64,000 nt of DNA from the NCBI GenBank assembly GCA_013397795.1, contig VZTJ01002478.1:3229137-3293136 (forward strand), given 5' to 3'. Below are positions 50,841 through 63,062 of the stretch, piece after piece (position 1 is the stretch's first letter; each line of letters opens with the position of its first letter). The notes beneath the pieces are model-generated. The model ran no database searches and had not been told where the DNA came from. It saw nothing but the letters and a program-made list of their open reading frames with translations. A program made the translations under genes and the position numbers. Source of the DNA: Orthonyx spaldingii. Its lineage: Eukaryota > Chordata > Aves > Passeriformes > Orthonychidae.

Positions 50841-53800
50841 AATAGTTGTGAAAAATCCTCTTTAGTGGCTGGCTGAAAACAAAAACATTGACCAGAAACC
50901 TTTACCAAGAATAAGAGAAAATGCCTGAAAAAAAGGTACAGGAGGAGTACTAGTGTCCTCATAATCAGTGAGATTCAAAATCCTCTAAAAGTTTTTGAAG
51001 TTATTCATTTGAGCAGCAGTACATCTTAAATAAGTACAGTTGTTCACAGGGAAGAATCAAATTAAAACCCAAAAATTTTACCAGGGGATACTCAATGAAG
51101 ACTGACAATTATGTTTTATAATCTCATGAAAAGTTGCATTGATACGGTGATATTACAGTTTACAATTTTCTAAACCAGATTCTTTTGCCTGTACTAAGCT
51201 TAGCTAATATTTGTCCCACAAACTTGCAAGAAAATGAGTTCAAAAGAAAGCAGTTAAAGAAACTACTTATAGATCACTTAATCTGCTTAGGTATAGCTTG
51301 AAAAATTTTTAACCATAGTCTATGGTTCAGATGGAGCACAGGTTTGTAGCAAGCATCTGCCACATGGAACACCTGTGTACGGTAGCATACGAATCCTTGC
51401 TGAAATGAAATGACTGAACTTAGTGTGCAACTTCACCTCCCAGTTCTGTTCCTATCCAAGCAACTGGTAAATATGACTGAATTTCTTCCTAGTGCTCTGG
51501 ACACGTACTGTGGCTTGGTTAATCCAAAAATCGTTGGCATTTTATCCAACTGTGTGCTGCCTTGAAATTCCTGGCATGGTCCTCAAGAACACAAAACCCT
51601 GAATATTTGTCATCTAAGTCCTGTAGGTTTCAATACAGGTTTATAAAATGAGCAGTACTTTTCTTTTGGTTCTGATTCAAATCTTAGGTGTTTCATTAAG
51701 ATTAATAATTTGTTTTCCTTAGTCACAAATCCCCACATAAATATTTCACAGAATTCTTTCAGAAGTCCATGCAGATCTGATTTGTAATGACTGTTAAGAA
51801 AAATGACATTCCTGTAGATGGAGATCTGTTTATTTCCACATTCTCACCTTTTTTTTTTTAATCTATACAATTTCTAAATGCCTCAGGGATTGAATGATAA
51901 AGTAGGTGATCTTTCTCAATTATTTTCAATGTGTGCATATGGCACATTGTTTATGATGCTTTCACTGTATTTAGAAGATCATAAACTATCAAAAGGCACA
52001 ATGAAACTTCACTGTAAAAATAATTCATGACAGAACAAAGCTTTTAGAGGATACTCAATTATAAATCTGATAAATAGGTAAGACTTATGACATACTTGTA
52101 ATCATATTTGGCATTGATTTTATTTTAAATTTTCATTCCCTCAGCAAAGTCTTATAGAAAGAATAGCTTTCCTTGAGTTTTATAAATTCTAAGACACATG
52201 CAGGAAGAAATTGTTTTAATGTTGCTCAGTTTTAACAAAGGACTATAGCCATTTCAAATCAAATAAAAAATGGAAATGTTCTTGTCAAACTGATGGCATA
52301 GATGTAAACAAGAATTACATCAGGTACTTTTTTGTCATTAACAGATGTGATATAATACAATACAGGATTGTAAATAGTCTTCACCAAAGGCAGACTTCAT
52401 GGCCCATATTTTTTGGCCAGAAAGTAAAGAGGTTGTCTTAGTTGTCACAAATAAAGCATAGGGAAAGTATTTTATGATCCTAGCACTGTACCTTGAAGAG
52501 AAGGACTTCCTCATATCAGCTGGAACCATTCAAAATCCAAAGACTAAGTAAAATACAGCCTGGATGGATCTATTATCCATTACTTAGAGGTTGGGGTTTT
52601 TTTTTTTCATTTGTAATGAATTACAAACAAGTGAAAACCGACATGTTTGGATGACAAAGTAGGATAGGTAGGATCTGAGCATGGAAATCATAGGTGCCTT
52701 TTATAAGAATTAGAGGCTTAACTGAGTTTTTAAATTTTTATATATAAAATCTTCTAAGAAAACCTCCATGCAATTTTAGTGTAGCTTGATAAATATAGAA
52801 ACATTTTCATTTGACTTCCATATATAGACACGCAAGCTGATGGTATTTCTGGATTGTTTGTTTATTTGTTTGTTTGGTTTTAAATTTTTTAAAAATGTTT
52901 ATTATTATTGTTGATAAAAACCAAGATGATTGGTGAAAATAAAATCACATATGTTAAAGAACGCTGAGCTGATGTGCATTCTTAAGATTAGGAAAAATAC
53001 TTCTTTTTACTTCAGTATGAAAAATGACATGTTCCTTTATTCATGACAAGCTTGTATAACAAATATAGTACAAACTTTTTTAATATAAGAAAGACTATAT
53101 AGAGATTGTAGCTTAAACTTTTACATATTTCAAAAAAATTTAAGCAGTGAAACTCAAGTGGAAATGAAACTTAAAATGCTAACAGTTAGTTTATCGCCTT
53201 ATTTTAAAGGTAGTTTGACTTACAAGGTGTAGTCACCCAGTTACTTTAAAGAATTTGTAGGAAATTTTTACTTTTTAAAGAAATTATAGTGGTCTCTTAC
53301 TCAATGCCAAGCATAAGTTCATCCTTAAAACACAAAAGCAGGTTGGGCAATGAGTGCTGTTAGTCATTTTTTTGTGTGTAAAGATTTGGCTATGTGAATG
53401 AAGCAGGAAAGAGCAGAGAAACTGAGAAAAGGTGTCAATCAATCAGAAGCTGCAGCCTGGAAGAGCACTGGGATCATGGCCCTGGCAAGGACTCTAGTAA
53501 CACCCATTCAAAACAGAGCAAATGGAACTGTAAGTGAAAGGACTATCCTTTGAGTTTTCCAAATCCTACATCCAAAGAAACAAGACGTGGTACATTTTCC
53601 GTAAATAAAAAGAATGATCTAAACCTACTATTGGTTCCCCTGTCCATTTGGAATAACACTCATGTCTCTAACACTACCTAGCTGGATGTTTCCAGAGAGA
53701 TAACACTAGTGATAAATGTCATGGGGAAGGAGAACATAACAGTAAAGTTCTGAGACATGGTCCACCTCTTTAGGCTGGGATGTTTTAGAAAACAAAGTGG

Positions 53801-54071
53801 TGTGGAATGAACCACTGGTCGAAGTCAGGACTGCAAACCACAGATATGTGAAAGAGTAAATGAACACAGAGCAACATATTTCAGCTGTGCCCTCTCAAGG
53901 ACTACTATAATACAAAGAGTAATAAGTACATACTTCATTGCTAGTATTCTGTTTTGCCTGTTTTCTAGATAAGACCTACTGATTATAGACACAGAACATA
54001 ATTGTTTTTCTTGGAACAGGATGTTTTTTCATAGTATGTAGTCTTTGCTTAAGCTTCTTTACCTTTCAAAC
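50841..54071. other. Unique AT-rich non-coding sequence
   Basis: No gene or interspersed repeat is recognised. A short TGTT-type simple run lies at about 52856-52876. Confidence 0.6.
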
Positions 54072-54400
54072 AATGGGGTGTAGAGGGAAAGCCATATGAG
54101 GAGCAGCTGAGGTCACTTGGTGACCAGTGATAGGATGCAAGGAAACAGCACGAAGCTTTGTCAGGGAAGGTTTAGGTTGCACATTAGAAAAAGGTTCTTC
54201 ACCCAGAGAGTAGCTGAGCACTGGAACAGACGCCCCAGGGAAGTGATCACAGCACCAAACGTGACAGAGCTCAAGATGCACTTGGACAATATTCTCAGGC
54301 ACATAGTGTGATTCCTGGTGCTGTCCTCTGTAGAGCCAGGAGTTGGACTCAATGATTTCTGTGGGATCCTTCCAACCCAGCACATTCTACGATCCTATGA
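54072..54400 (+). mobile_element. CR1 LINE 3' end with internal deletion
   Basis: Blocks in order are CATATGAGGAGCAGCTGAGG, GTGACCAGTGATAGGATG, GGAAGGTTTAGGTTGCAC, GTTCTTCACCCAGAGAGTAG, CACTGGAACAGACGCCCCAG, GCACTTGGACAATATTCTCA, GAGTTGGACTCAATGATTTC and TCCTATGA. This is the end of ORF2 and the 3' untranslated region of a CR1 of the type that shares its tail with the passerine SINE. The usual segment between the GCTGAGG block and the GTGACCAGTGATAGG block, roughly 100 bases, is missing. The tail runs into a GAT/AAT simple repeat at 54401-54432. Confidence 0.93.
54117..54311 (+). pseudogene. CR1 ORF2 C-terminus, frame still open
   Basis: From 54117 the frame stays open for 64 codons to a natural-looking stop. 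It includes RFRLHIRKRFFTQRVAEHW and ends LDNILRHIV, which is the characteristic C-terminal stretch of CR1 ORF2. It begins with TTG just after the internal deletion, and no ATG or promoter precedes it. It is the best preserved coding remnant in the window but has no reverse-transcriptase or endonuclease domain, so it is not functional. Confidence 0.88.
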
Positions 54401-54432
54401 TAATAATTAATATGATGATAATAATAATAATG
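54401..54432. repeat. GAT/AAT simple repeat at the CR1 3' end
   Basis: A run of TAATAAT and GATGATAAT units directly follows the last CR1 terminal repeat. Such short tandem units often grow from the CR1 3' terminal repeats. Confidence 0.85.
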
Positions 54433-56787
54433 GGGTTTAGATATATGACAATCAGAAACAACATCAGTTATCTTGATCAGTTCCCTTCCTCCAATGCTTA
54501 ATTAATTTTTTACTAGATGAGCAGACCATTTGCATGACAGCATATGACTAAGCCTAAAAAGAGATTTTTCAGATCAGTTAACCAGACTCTGGAGATTTTC
54601 TTCAGGCTAATTACCTGAGAAGCAAAATGGCTTTGATTTTAAAAGGATTTCTGTCTCCTTTCTCTGCATATAAGGAACAGCTACTACATGTACAAGGCAT
54701 AAAAGTGATTAACTAAATCATTAGTATACAGCTTCTAAATAATGACTTAATCTGTTGAAGAAGAGATCTAAAAGTATATCAATATGCTAAAATATTAGGT
54801 GGATAGTATTAGTATCATATACAGAAATCTGGCCTCCTTTCTCATGGTCTGTATGAAACAATTGGAAGACTAGATGGAAGGAATCCATGTACAGAGATCA
54901 AGACACAGATACATTGCTTTTGACATATTACTCTATTATCTTTTATTCCTTTGGACATTTTACTAATGATTTTATCTTTTTGACAATCAAGCAACTATTC
55001 TTTTGTTCCTTCAGGTGAAATTTTAACAAAGTTATCTATAATCAGCAGAAGATAATCACTTTAACTGGCTACAGAAAAAGAATAATAATATCCAAGCTGT
55101 AAAAACTGAAGATATTAGTCCTTCAGGTCATATGGTAGCAACTTGTGGTGTGGTGTTCAAGGTCCCATATGCAGCTTCAGTTGACAAATCCTAAATTTTC
55201 TAAACTGAAAGAATAAACAATTTCATTATCTTATTGCTGTTAACTTGACTTCCTTTCCTTTTTTGTACTGCTTTTTAGGTAATGTTTTTGCTGCACTTTT
55301 ATTGAATTATGGTGGTTTATTTCCTAGCACAGGTCATCTTTTATAGCTGTTTTGCTATTGGAATATTGTTCTGACTGTGATGGCTGCCCTTCTAATATAT
55401 GAATCTTGCTTCTTTCCAATTACTTGAAAGCTCAAACTAGAGACAGGTACAGAAGCATCTACAGAATCATTATTCTCAGGCTATGGTCTTTTGAGACAAA
55501 GAAAATAATCATGCTTTGATTTAGAGTGATTTGACTTAGAGTGAAGCTCTAGAGCATGCCTGTGTTTCTCTACTATTATACTGAAAATTGATAGGCAAGA
55601 AAAAACTTCTAAAGAAAAGTATACTTACAATCTTCTAATAAATTCACTAGAACAGATTGTTGAAGTTCCTTGTGTGTTCCACTTGCAATGTTCATTTCCA
55701 TATAAAATAACTGACTTATTAATAAGGTGTTGTTCATCACAAGATAGTGTTGAATAATCCCGTGGTTTTGATTGCATAAAATACCATTTGTCTTGATTGG
55801 TGCAGATCTTCCCTTAGAAGGGAAGAACTCAGGTTAAAAGAAAGAGTAACTGGCAGACCAGGGAGTGCTGTAATAAATTTAGACTAATGCAGGTGACAGT
55901 GGCCTTGGGAAACATATTCGCATTGCAGGATTGATGTCTTCATTACTTTTAACCTGTACAATACAACAGTAATATAAAATATTCTCTTCAAGTTCTTCCA
56001 ATTATTGGTATGTCAGTTGTACCTTTTCAATTTTTAAAATGAAGTTCATAAGCACTTGTATTCTTCATAATAAAATTTTACATCTTTCATTACAAGCTAA
56101 AATAGCTGCTTCTATTAACTCATAGCATCTTGGGTTGACAAAGGGACAGGTTTTACATTTTCATTTTTCAGAATGCTTCTTGTTGGATTTTAACAGCTTG
56201 CTTGATATTTTTCTGTATTCTGTGGTGGAACACACACATATATATCTGCTTTAGTATTGACCAAAATAGTTAGAAAATATTTAACTCTATTGAACTATTT
56301 CTGTGCTAAAACTAAAATAATGTGTTCAGAGTGCATAGCACATTGCATTCAGAATAGTATGTTTGATGTCTTCCTTTCAAGGAAAAGCAACAGAGCATAA
56401 CCTGAAGCATTATGACTAAAATATTTGTTTGGCAGAAGCATCAGTTCATCTTGCCTTATATCAATATCACAGAACTGTATGCATTTGAAGTACAATAAAT
56501 TAATTTGTTCCCCACCCAGGGTGCATATTTAAAACATTTGATGCTATAGAAAATAGTCAGTGAAAGAAAAAGAAAAAAAAAGATCTAATACACTTCCCGA
56601 ATGACTGAGTTATGACACTAGAGCTTCCACAGACGTTATACATTTTTGCACAATGTGGTGCAAAACCTGAAATCTTTTGAAATTATGAAGATCTATTCCA
56701 ACATATCAGCATCAAGCAGATAGGCTAACACAGAATAGAAAAGAAATAGAAAAGATCAGAAGAGAATACAGTGCAATTTATTTTTTT
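54433..56787. other. Unique AT-rich non-coding sequence
   Basis: No gene or interspersed repeat is recognised. Confidence 0.6.
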
Positions 56788-56960
56788 AGGGCACCTCTTA
56801 TATTCTGAGCACCTTGAAGTGCCTTACAAAGTAATGAATTAACTACTTGCAGCAAAGCAACCATTATGAAAGGAGAAGATATTATGTGCCAGCATTTCAA
56901 ACAAGTCTCAGCAAGCCTACTGAGTTTCAAGCCTAGTTGTTAGGCTGATTTGTTTGTATC
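56788..56960 (+). repeat. Possible ancient SINE fragment (MIR/CORE-like)
   Basis: GGGCACCTCTTATATTCTGA is followed by GCACCTTGAAGTGCCTTACA, AAGTAATGAATTAACTA, then later GAAGATATTATGTGCCAG and CAGCAAGCCTACTGAG. The order (a CCTTTTAT-type block, a GCACTTTACAAA-type block, ATTAA, then a TGTG...CAGCAAG block) is what I expect of an old amniote SINE with the conserved 3' part. It is highly diverged. The segment at 6711-6770 shares the first blocks. Confidence 0.4.
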
Positions 56961-59900
56961 CAGGAGTAATTGTGCTTGAAACTTGCAGGTGCAAATAAAT
57001 AATTAAAAAACCCTAGTAAACTTATATTACTTTTAAGAACTGTTTTTTTAAATGTTGAATTTACAAATTTACAGAAGTGCAAGCTTATCCTTGGAACTCA
57101 GTGGTTTAGTTAGCTTTGGTTTTTTTGCAGATTTTTTTCTTTGTTTGTTTACTTGTTTTTTTCTTTGCTTTAGAAAAGGTGGAGGAAAACTAAAATTAAG
57201 ATAGAGGGCCATTATGGGTGCTTTTGTGATGTGGAAGTGATATACTAAACAGAGGAAGGGTCAAGTCTTAAAGTTGAAATAATCAAAGGACGAGAAAGAA
57301 CTGAGAGAGGGGAAGAAGCTTCAATATTTCATCTCCCGTGTTCATTCCAAAATTCTGCTCAGAAGATGATGGACAAGTTTGAAAAACATGCACCAGTCAC
57401 AGAAGATACTAAAATTCTTGTTCAGAGTTTGATTGATATGTTTATCTACATTAAGTCTGTACAGGAAATGAGTATATAAATTTCTCTAGTTTATCCGGTT
57501 GGGAAACAAGAAATGGTTCAGGCTTTGATAAAGCTTTTTAAAAAAGTAAATGATGTTATTTTCTTTTACAAGAAATCTTGAATTAGATTTTCTCAATACC
57601 TCAAACAAACAAATTAAAAGCATGAAAGAGAAGATTAAAAAAGAAGAAGAAGTTGTTACAGTCATTCAAACTTGAAACCTGTCTTGGTCTTAGAAAAAGA
57701 AAGTAATTTTCAATACTGCTTTCTGAACATGGAGCTAAACAAAGCACCAAGCTTGATTTTGAGAGTCATGTAAATGCTGTGACATTGTAGGAATAGGAAA
57801 ATCTATCAAAAGAATGTTTTTAAAATTAGAGAAGCATGAAAGTACAATATGCGGAGTTTAACAGACCTTAAAATACTCAATCAAAATACCTTGCCTAGTG
57901 ACATTTCACTGTATCTATGCACAGTAAGTTTTAGATATTCACCAGAGAGACTCTTCAAAGAGATAAGACAATATAGCAACCAACACAAAGAGGTTCTACT
58001 TTTTAAAGTATTGCCATTTGATATGCCTACTTAAGAATTGTTCAGGGAGGTGTGCACATAATACACTCTATGGATACTCTATCCTCAGAGTGTAAAGGCA
58101 AATGATTACTATATGTGGTCCAACATGCAAAATTCTTCATGTAGTTTTCTTATGCAGTGGTTAATGTCATCTCAGAAGTGTCATAAAATTTGGTATCTCT
58201 AGAGATTGAAGTATGCAAAGGAAAATGATGCAAATCCATATGAACATACAAGTGCAAGCCTTTTAATTCTTCAGAAACTTAGAAGTTAAAAGTGGTTTAT
58301 ACATATGTTCTTGCTTAACTCTCTAGAATATTAATTTATGCTTAACTTCCCAATGCTTTAGAACAACACAAAGTAATATTTTAAAATTAATGTTTTGGGC
58401 TTCCTCCAGAAAGCATAGAAATATGTCCTCAGTGACATTTGTTGAGGCAGATTATAGAGGAAAGATCCTCAGATATTATGAAATTTGAGCTTGGCCCAAG
58501 CCTCTGAGATCATCTCTTGCACTTGAATTGTGACTTGTGCCAGCAAACTGCGTTAGGGGAAGTGTCATATTCTTCTGCTGAAAAATCAAAGAAAAACCTC
58601 TGGTTCTTGGAACAAAAGGAGTAGAAAACTGGAAATGCATCCTCCCCAGCTCCCCTTTCTCCTCTCAGGCTAAAGGTAGGCCGAACGAACTCCTTTTGGG
58701 TGGTGTCCTAACTGGCCATGCCTAACTTCTTCTTTCAGCCTGATGCATGCAGACAAAAAAAGTTGGGAAAAGTGAACTTAGAACATGGATTGTGGACCCA
58801 GGATTCAACTTCCAGCTGGCTCCAGGTGCCACGAGTGCTGCAGCACTGACAGGTCTGCTGACACCTCCAGGGAAATACCTTTCCATGTCAGCTAGGGAGA
58901 ACAAGTTGGTGTGCAATAACTTAGTGATACTAATAGATTAGAGATCTATTGAAAAGATTCAGTTGTTCTTACTTTGATGCAGTAGGACTGTTCTTTAAGT
59001 AAAATATCTAATATTATCTAATATCTATCTATGCCCAAAGTAAAAACTTCTTAAGCATCCTGGTTGATCAAGCTTCATAACTTCTTTCAATTTTTCCCTC
59101 CAAACATCATTAATTTTAAGACATTTTATTATACAGTTTTATGAAGTCTCACGGAAGATGGCAATAATATTTCTGAGTTTTTTTGTTTTTTCTTTTGAAT
59201 GATGAAAAGGAGCAATGAAACAATGAAAAAAAAGTGGACATGTTCGCATTGGTTACAGAGCAGCTATCAACCAACTTACAGATTTAAGAATTGATTTTGC
59301 TGCTATTAAAATACATAAAAGAATGCTGGTGATTTTCAATTACACTTAGAACCCAAAAATTAATGTTGGAGCAACAAGAATTTACTTTTGCAGAAAAAAA
59401 AGCCTTAGTCCTATCTTTATGGAAGATTTCTGCTGAACTAAATACCTGTCGTCTGAATCGCCCTCTAGACTTTAACAGGAATTATATGGTGCTCATAGAA
59501 TTCAATGGGAAAAATAAAACCGTACTAGAAAGGAAAGCATTCTTTTAGCAAATGCCATAATTTTTTGGCTGATTTCAATGGCATCATATTCTATTTTTAT
59601 AGGTTGGCATTTTTTTTACCTTTGTAAGTTACTTCCATGAGGGCTGTCTAAAATGAAAAAAGACAAATATAAACATCTCCAACACATTTCTCTAGTGCTA
59701 CCAGTATTTCTACAGTACAGTATTTCTGTAATTTCTATTTTTATTACTTGCTTTTATTATTTTTATTTTTCTATTTAAGCTGCAAAGTAATAAATAACTT
59801 TTCGCTTTCTTTTTAATTGCCACTATTATTCAGAAAGACACATGAATATCTAATTGTTTTGATGTTTTACAAGAGTGAACAGAGATTTTTATCACTAATT

Positions 59901-61037
59901 GCAATGTTTCCCGTTTTTTCTATTTTAACTGTTTTGAATCTCTGGTGAATGATTTCATATTTGCAGCTACAGCGTGAATGCTTAGCTATTGTAAAAAGGC
60001 TGAATACACCTAACAAATAGACAATACAATTGTCACAACCTACCCCAACAGTAGGTTTCATACCAGCAATTTTTCTTAAACCTGATGCTAAGCTATTCCA
60101 AGAGCTTGGTGAAGGAATTGCTTCATTATACTGAGTAGCTGCACTCTGATTATCGAGTAAATTGCACAAGAAAGAAGGGATTTTGAGAATTCTGTGTGGG
60201 TTTAGAGCTGTATGTACAAGAGCTTTTAATAATATCAGTTATTATATCAATTAAACAGTAATGATGACAACTGGGTGCATTTCCTGAAGAATAATAAATG
60301 ATGGAAACACTTAATGATCTGAGGTAAATATGAGGCATTTTAATACCGTCATTAATTCCTTAAAATGCAGAAATATAAGATGCTTGTGACTTTCACAACA
60401 TAAACACAATGATTAGAAAGAATTATAGATATTCTCCCTCCTTCTTCTCTTTCATAATTTCTGCTACACATACACGATTCTATGCACTTTCGCTTGACTG
60501 GTCATGTCTATGTCCTATATTACTAATCACACAGAAAGGTGCTTGACTTTTTTTGGCATGTCTTTCTAGAAATACCACATATGCTTTATTATCATATTCC
60601 CACTGTCTAAGTGAAGAGATCTTTGTCTCATAAATTTGCAACGATTTATAGAAAGCATTTAACATTGATAAATAATGGCTTATTGTTCTTCTGATTTACA
60701 ATAGTCCTGGTAACCAGGTAGATTGTTTGGACTAGAATGATTATTATTTAATATGTTTCTGTACAGTTGAAAAGGAACATCACATTCTTCTTGTATCAGA
60801 TAGAAATTGCTCAAGGTTGAACTTTATTTTTTAACATAAACAACATGGAAAAGTCTTTTTGTTTTAATAACTGGAATATCAAATTATAAAATTATTTTAC
60901 AGACACAGAAAATTAACTATCAGATGGCTTTTCTATTTTTTACAGAACTTGATAGCGTTAAGCGATATTCTATGTAGCCTAGAAAAATTAAATAAGATTT
61001 TAATGAAAGGGTGCTACTATGTGCTATTTTATACATG
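56961..61037. other. Non-coding sequence with one charged open frame and one GC-richer patch
   Basis: No repeat family is recognised. A 76-codon Lys/Glu-rich open stretch at 57249-57479 and a GC-richer patch at 58610-58930 are described among the findings. On the minus strand a 100-codon frame at 59867-60169 has no recognisable features. Confidence 0.5.
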
Positions 61038-61163
61038 TAGTTCAACTCTGTTGCTGTACTAATGCCAAGGTTGTGGGTTTAACCCCTGTATGGGCCATTC
61101 ACTTAAGTGTTGGATGTTATGATCCTTGTGGGTCCCTTCCAGAATATTCTGTGATTCTGTGAC
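61038..61163 (+). mobile_element. tRNA-Ile-derived SINE with CR1-type tail (TguSINE1-like)
   Basis: The head resembles a tRNA-Ile. TAGTTCAACTCTG (61038-61050) stands in the A-box position, CTAATGCCAAGG matches the anticodon arm region, and GGTTTAACCCC (61076-61086) is a B box. TGTATGGGCCA then corresponds to the tRNA 3' acceptor end. From about 61104 the sequence changes to a CR1 tail, GATCCTTGTGGGTCCCTTCC and GAATATTCTGTGATTCTGTG. A head of this kind joined to a CR1 tail is the design of SINEs described in zebra finch and other passerines. The D-loop is shortened and the B box has one change, so it is an old copy and not a tRNA gene. TACATG occurs directly on both sides. Confidence 0.88.
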
Positions 61164-62629
61164 TACATGCCTGTCTTTCATCATGGACAAATTAAATCCT
61201 AGTGAAAGTGGTATATTCTTAAAATGAAGCAACTCTATCATGTGAGAAAATATGACAAAATGAAGAATAAATTAAATTAAAGAAGAAATTTCATATTATG
61301 AAGTGTTGCCCTGTGGCTGTAAAGCAGAAATTAAAAAAAATTTTAAAAAAGGACACAATGCAAAAAAGCCAGTATTCTTAGAGATTTCAGTAAGTCTCAG
61401 AGCTATATCTACTTACACATATATGAATAAATTATTCAAAGAAACTTAATTAAATTAAAGAGAGAAATTATTATACTGTTCTAAAAATGGAATAACGAAG
61501 AATTCATGAAGAATTCATTAAAATGAAACATGAAATAAAGTATAATTCTGTTCTGTGTCAGAAAGAGAAGAGAATATATTCTATTCCATGTATTGTATCC
61601 AATACTGTGATCTTACCACTAATTGCTTAGATGAAGGCAATTTATAAGACTGGAATCCATACCAGAGGGGAAGCAGGAGTCTGCAAAATGTATCATCAAT
61701 GAAAATAGAAGTAAAATATGCAGTTTAAATTCTCTGAATCATGCTCATTTTCTGCTTCAGAAATGGAGGAGTGTCCACAAATAAATTTTTCAGGGTTTTT
61801 ATCACCTTCCTTGTTCTAAACATAAACAATACAGAGGAAATACAGGACACCTCCATGTTTATATTCTTTTTCAAAAATTGAATAAACTCCCATGAATTAC
61901 TGTTTTTCCCATATATATGTGCAGGCAGTAAATTGAGAAGAGCTGAAGAATGCAGTATATTGTACATCTCTGCATTGATATAAGTGGGTGCATAAGTGGA
62001 GTAATCTTCTTCTGGAACACGGCAATAACAGATAACTTCTATTACTTATACTGCTCCTGAGAAAAGTGGAGGTATATGCTACCCCTTAGTTAAGAACAGA
62101 AGAAAAGTGACAGTCTACACCTGTGTAATATGAATTCTACTGATAGAGTCATCTCTGTTCTTTCATCTTCTTGTCAGTGCAAAAGATTTGGAAGAAATAA
62201 TAATAAAGAAAATCTTGTGTTTGTAGCTTTACATATATTCCCATATTTTTCTCCACAAGCCATAAGAGAGTCAAAGCGCAATAAAAGTGCTGTCAGTTAA
62301 GGATGAGATTGTTTCTTTAATATTTTAATACTGTTGTTTTCATGTTCTGGATCTTATTTTCTTGTCTGGCAGTATCCAGATTGTATTAACAAGAAAGTAA
62401 CATGAAGCTTATTTTATAGTAGTAAAAACTTTTGTTGTAAGTGAAATATGAATGAGGTCCTTTTAATTAGAAATTCTGTCTCATAAATGATTATCAAATA
62501 GAACTAACTTATATGGTAAAATAGCTGAATGCTACACTTGAATTTATAGAATATCCGTTACATACAGTGTTGGATTTTAATTATTTGAATATAATATATT
62601 GAATGTTGAGGGTCAACTCTATCTCTGAG
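61164..62629. other. Unique AT-rich non-coding sequence
   Basis: No gene or interspersed repeat is recognised. Confidence 0.6.
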
Positions 62630-63062
62630 ATCACAGAATCTTAGAATGGTTTGGGTTGAAAGGGACCTTAAAGATCATTTAGTTCCATCCCCTCCCTGCC
62701 ATGAGGAGGGATACCACCTACTAAACCACATAGCTGAAAACCCCATCCAACCAGGCCTTGATTACCTCCAGGGCAGTATTCCTGGGAATACAGCTTCTTT
62801 AGGCAACTTGTGCCAGTGTCTCACCAGCCTCTGAGAAAAGAATTTCTTCCTCATATCTAATCTAAACCTGCCCTCTTTCTGTTTAAATCCATTCCCCCTT
62901 GTCCTATCACTAAATGCCCTTGTATAAAGTTTCTCTCCAGCTTTCTGTAGACCCTCTTTAGGTACTGAAAGGTGTCATAAGGTCTCTGCAAAGCTTTCTC
63001 TTCTCCACACTGAATAACCCCAGTTCTATCAGCCTGTTCTATCAACCTATAGGAGAGGTGCT
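62630..63062 (-). mobile_element. CR1 LINE, well-kept 3' end copy
   Basis: The plus strand opens ATCACAGAATCTTAGAATGG and continues GTTTGGGTTGAAAGGGACC, TTAAAGATCATTTAGTTCC, CTTGATTACCTCCAGGG, GGCAACTTGTGCCAGTGTCT, AATCCATTCCCCCTTGTCC, TGCCCTTGTATAAAG and AAGGTCTCTGCAAAGC. This is the reverse complement of a CR1 3' end with little divergence in the terminal part. It breaks off at AGGAGAGGTGC, a normal 5' truncation. A 13-base tandem duplication sits at 63023-63048. Confidence 0.95.

Noticed and set aside
59867..60169. A 100-codon minus-strand gene
   Set aside because: The translation is unrecognisable and there is no supporting signal around it.
61038..61103. A tRNA-Ile gene
   Set aside because: The D-loop is shortened, the B box is altered and the sequence passes straight into a CR1 tail. 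It is the head of a SINE.
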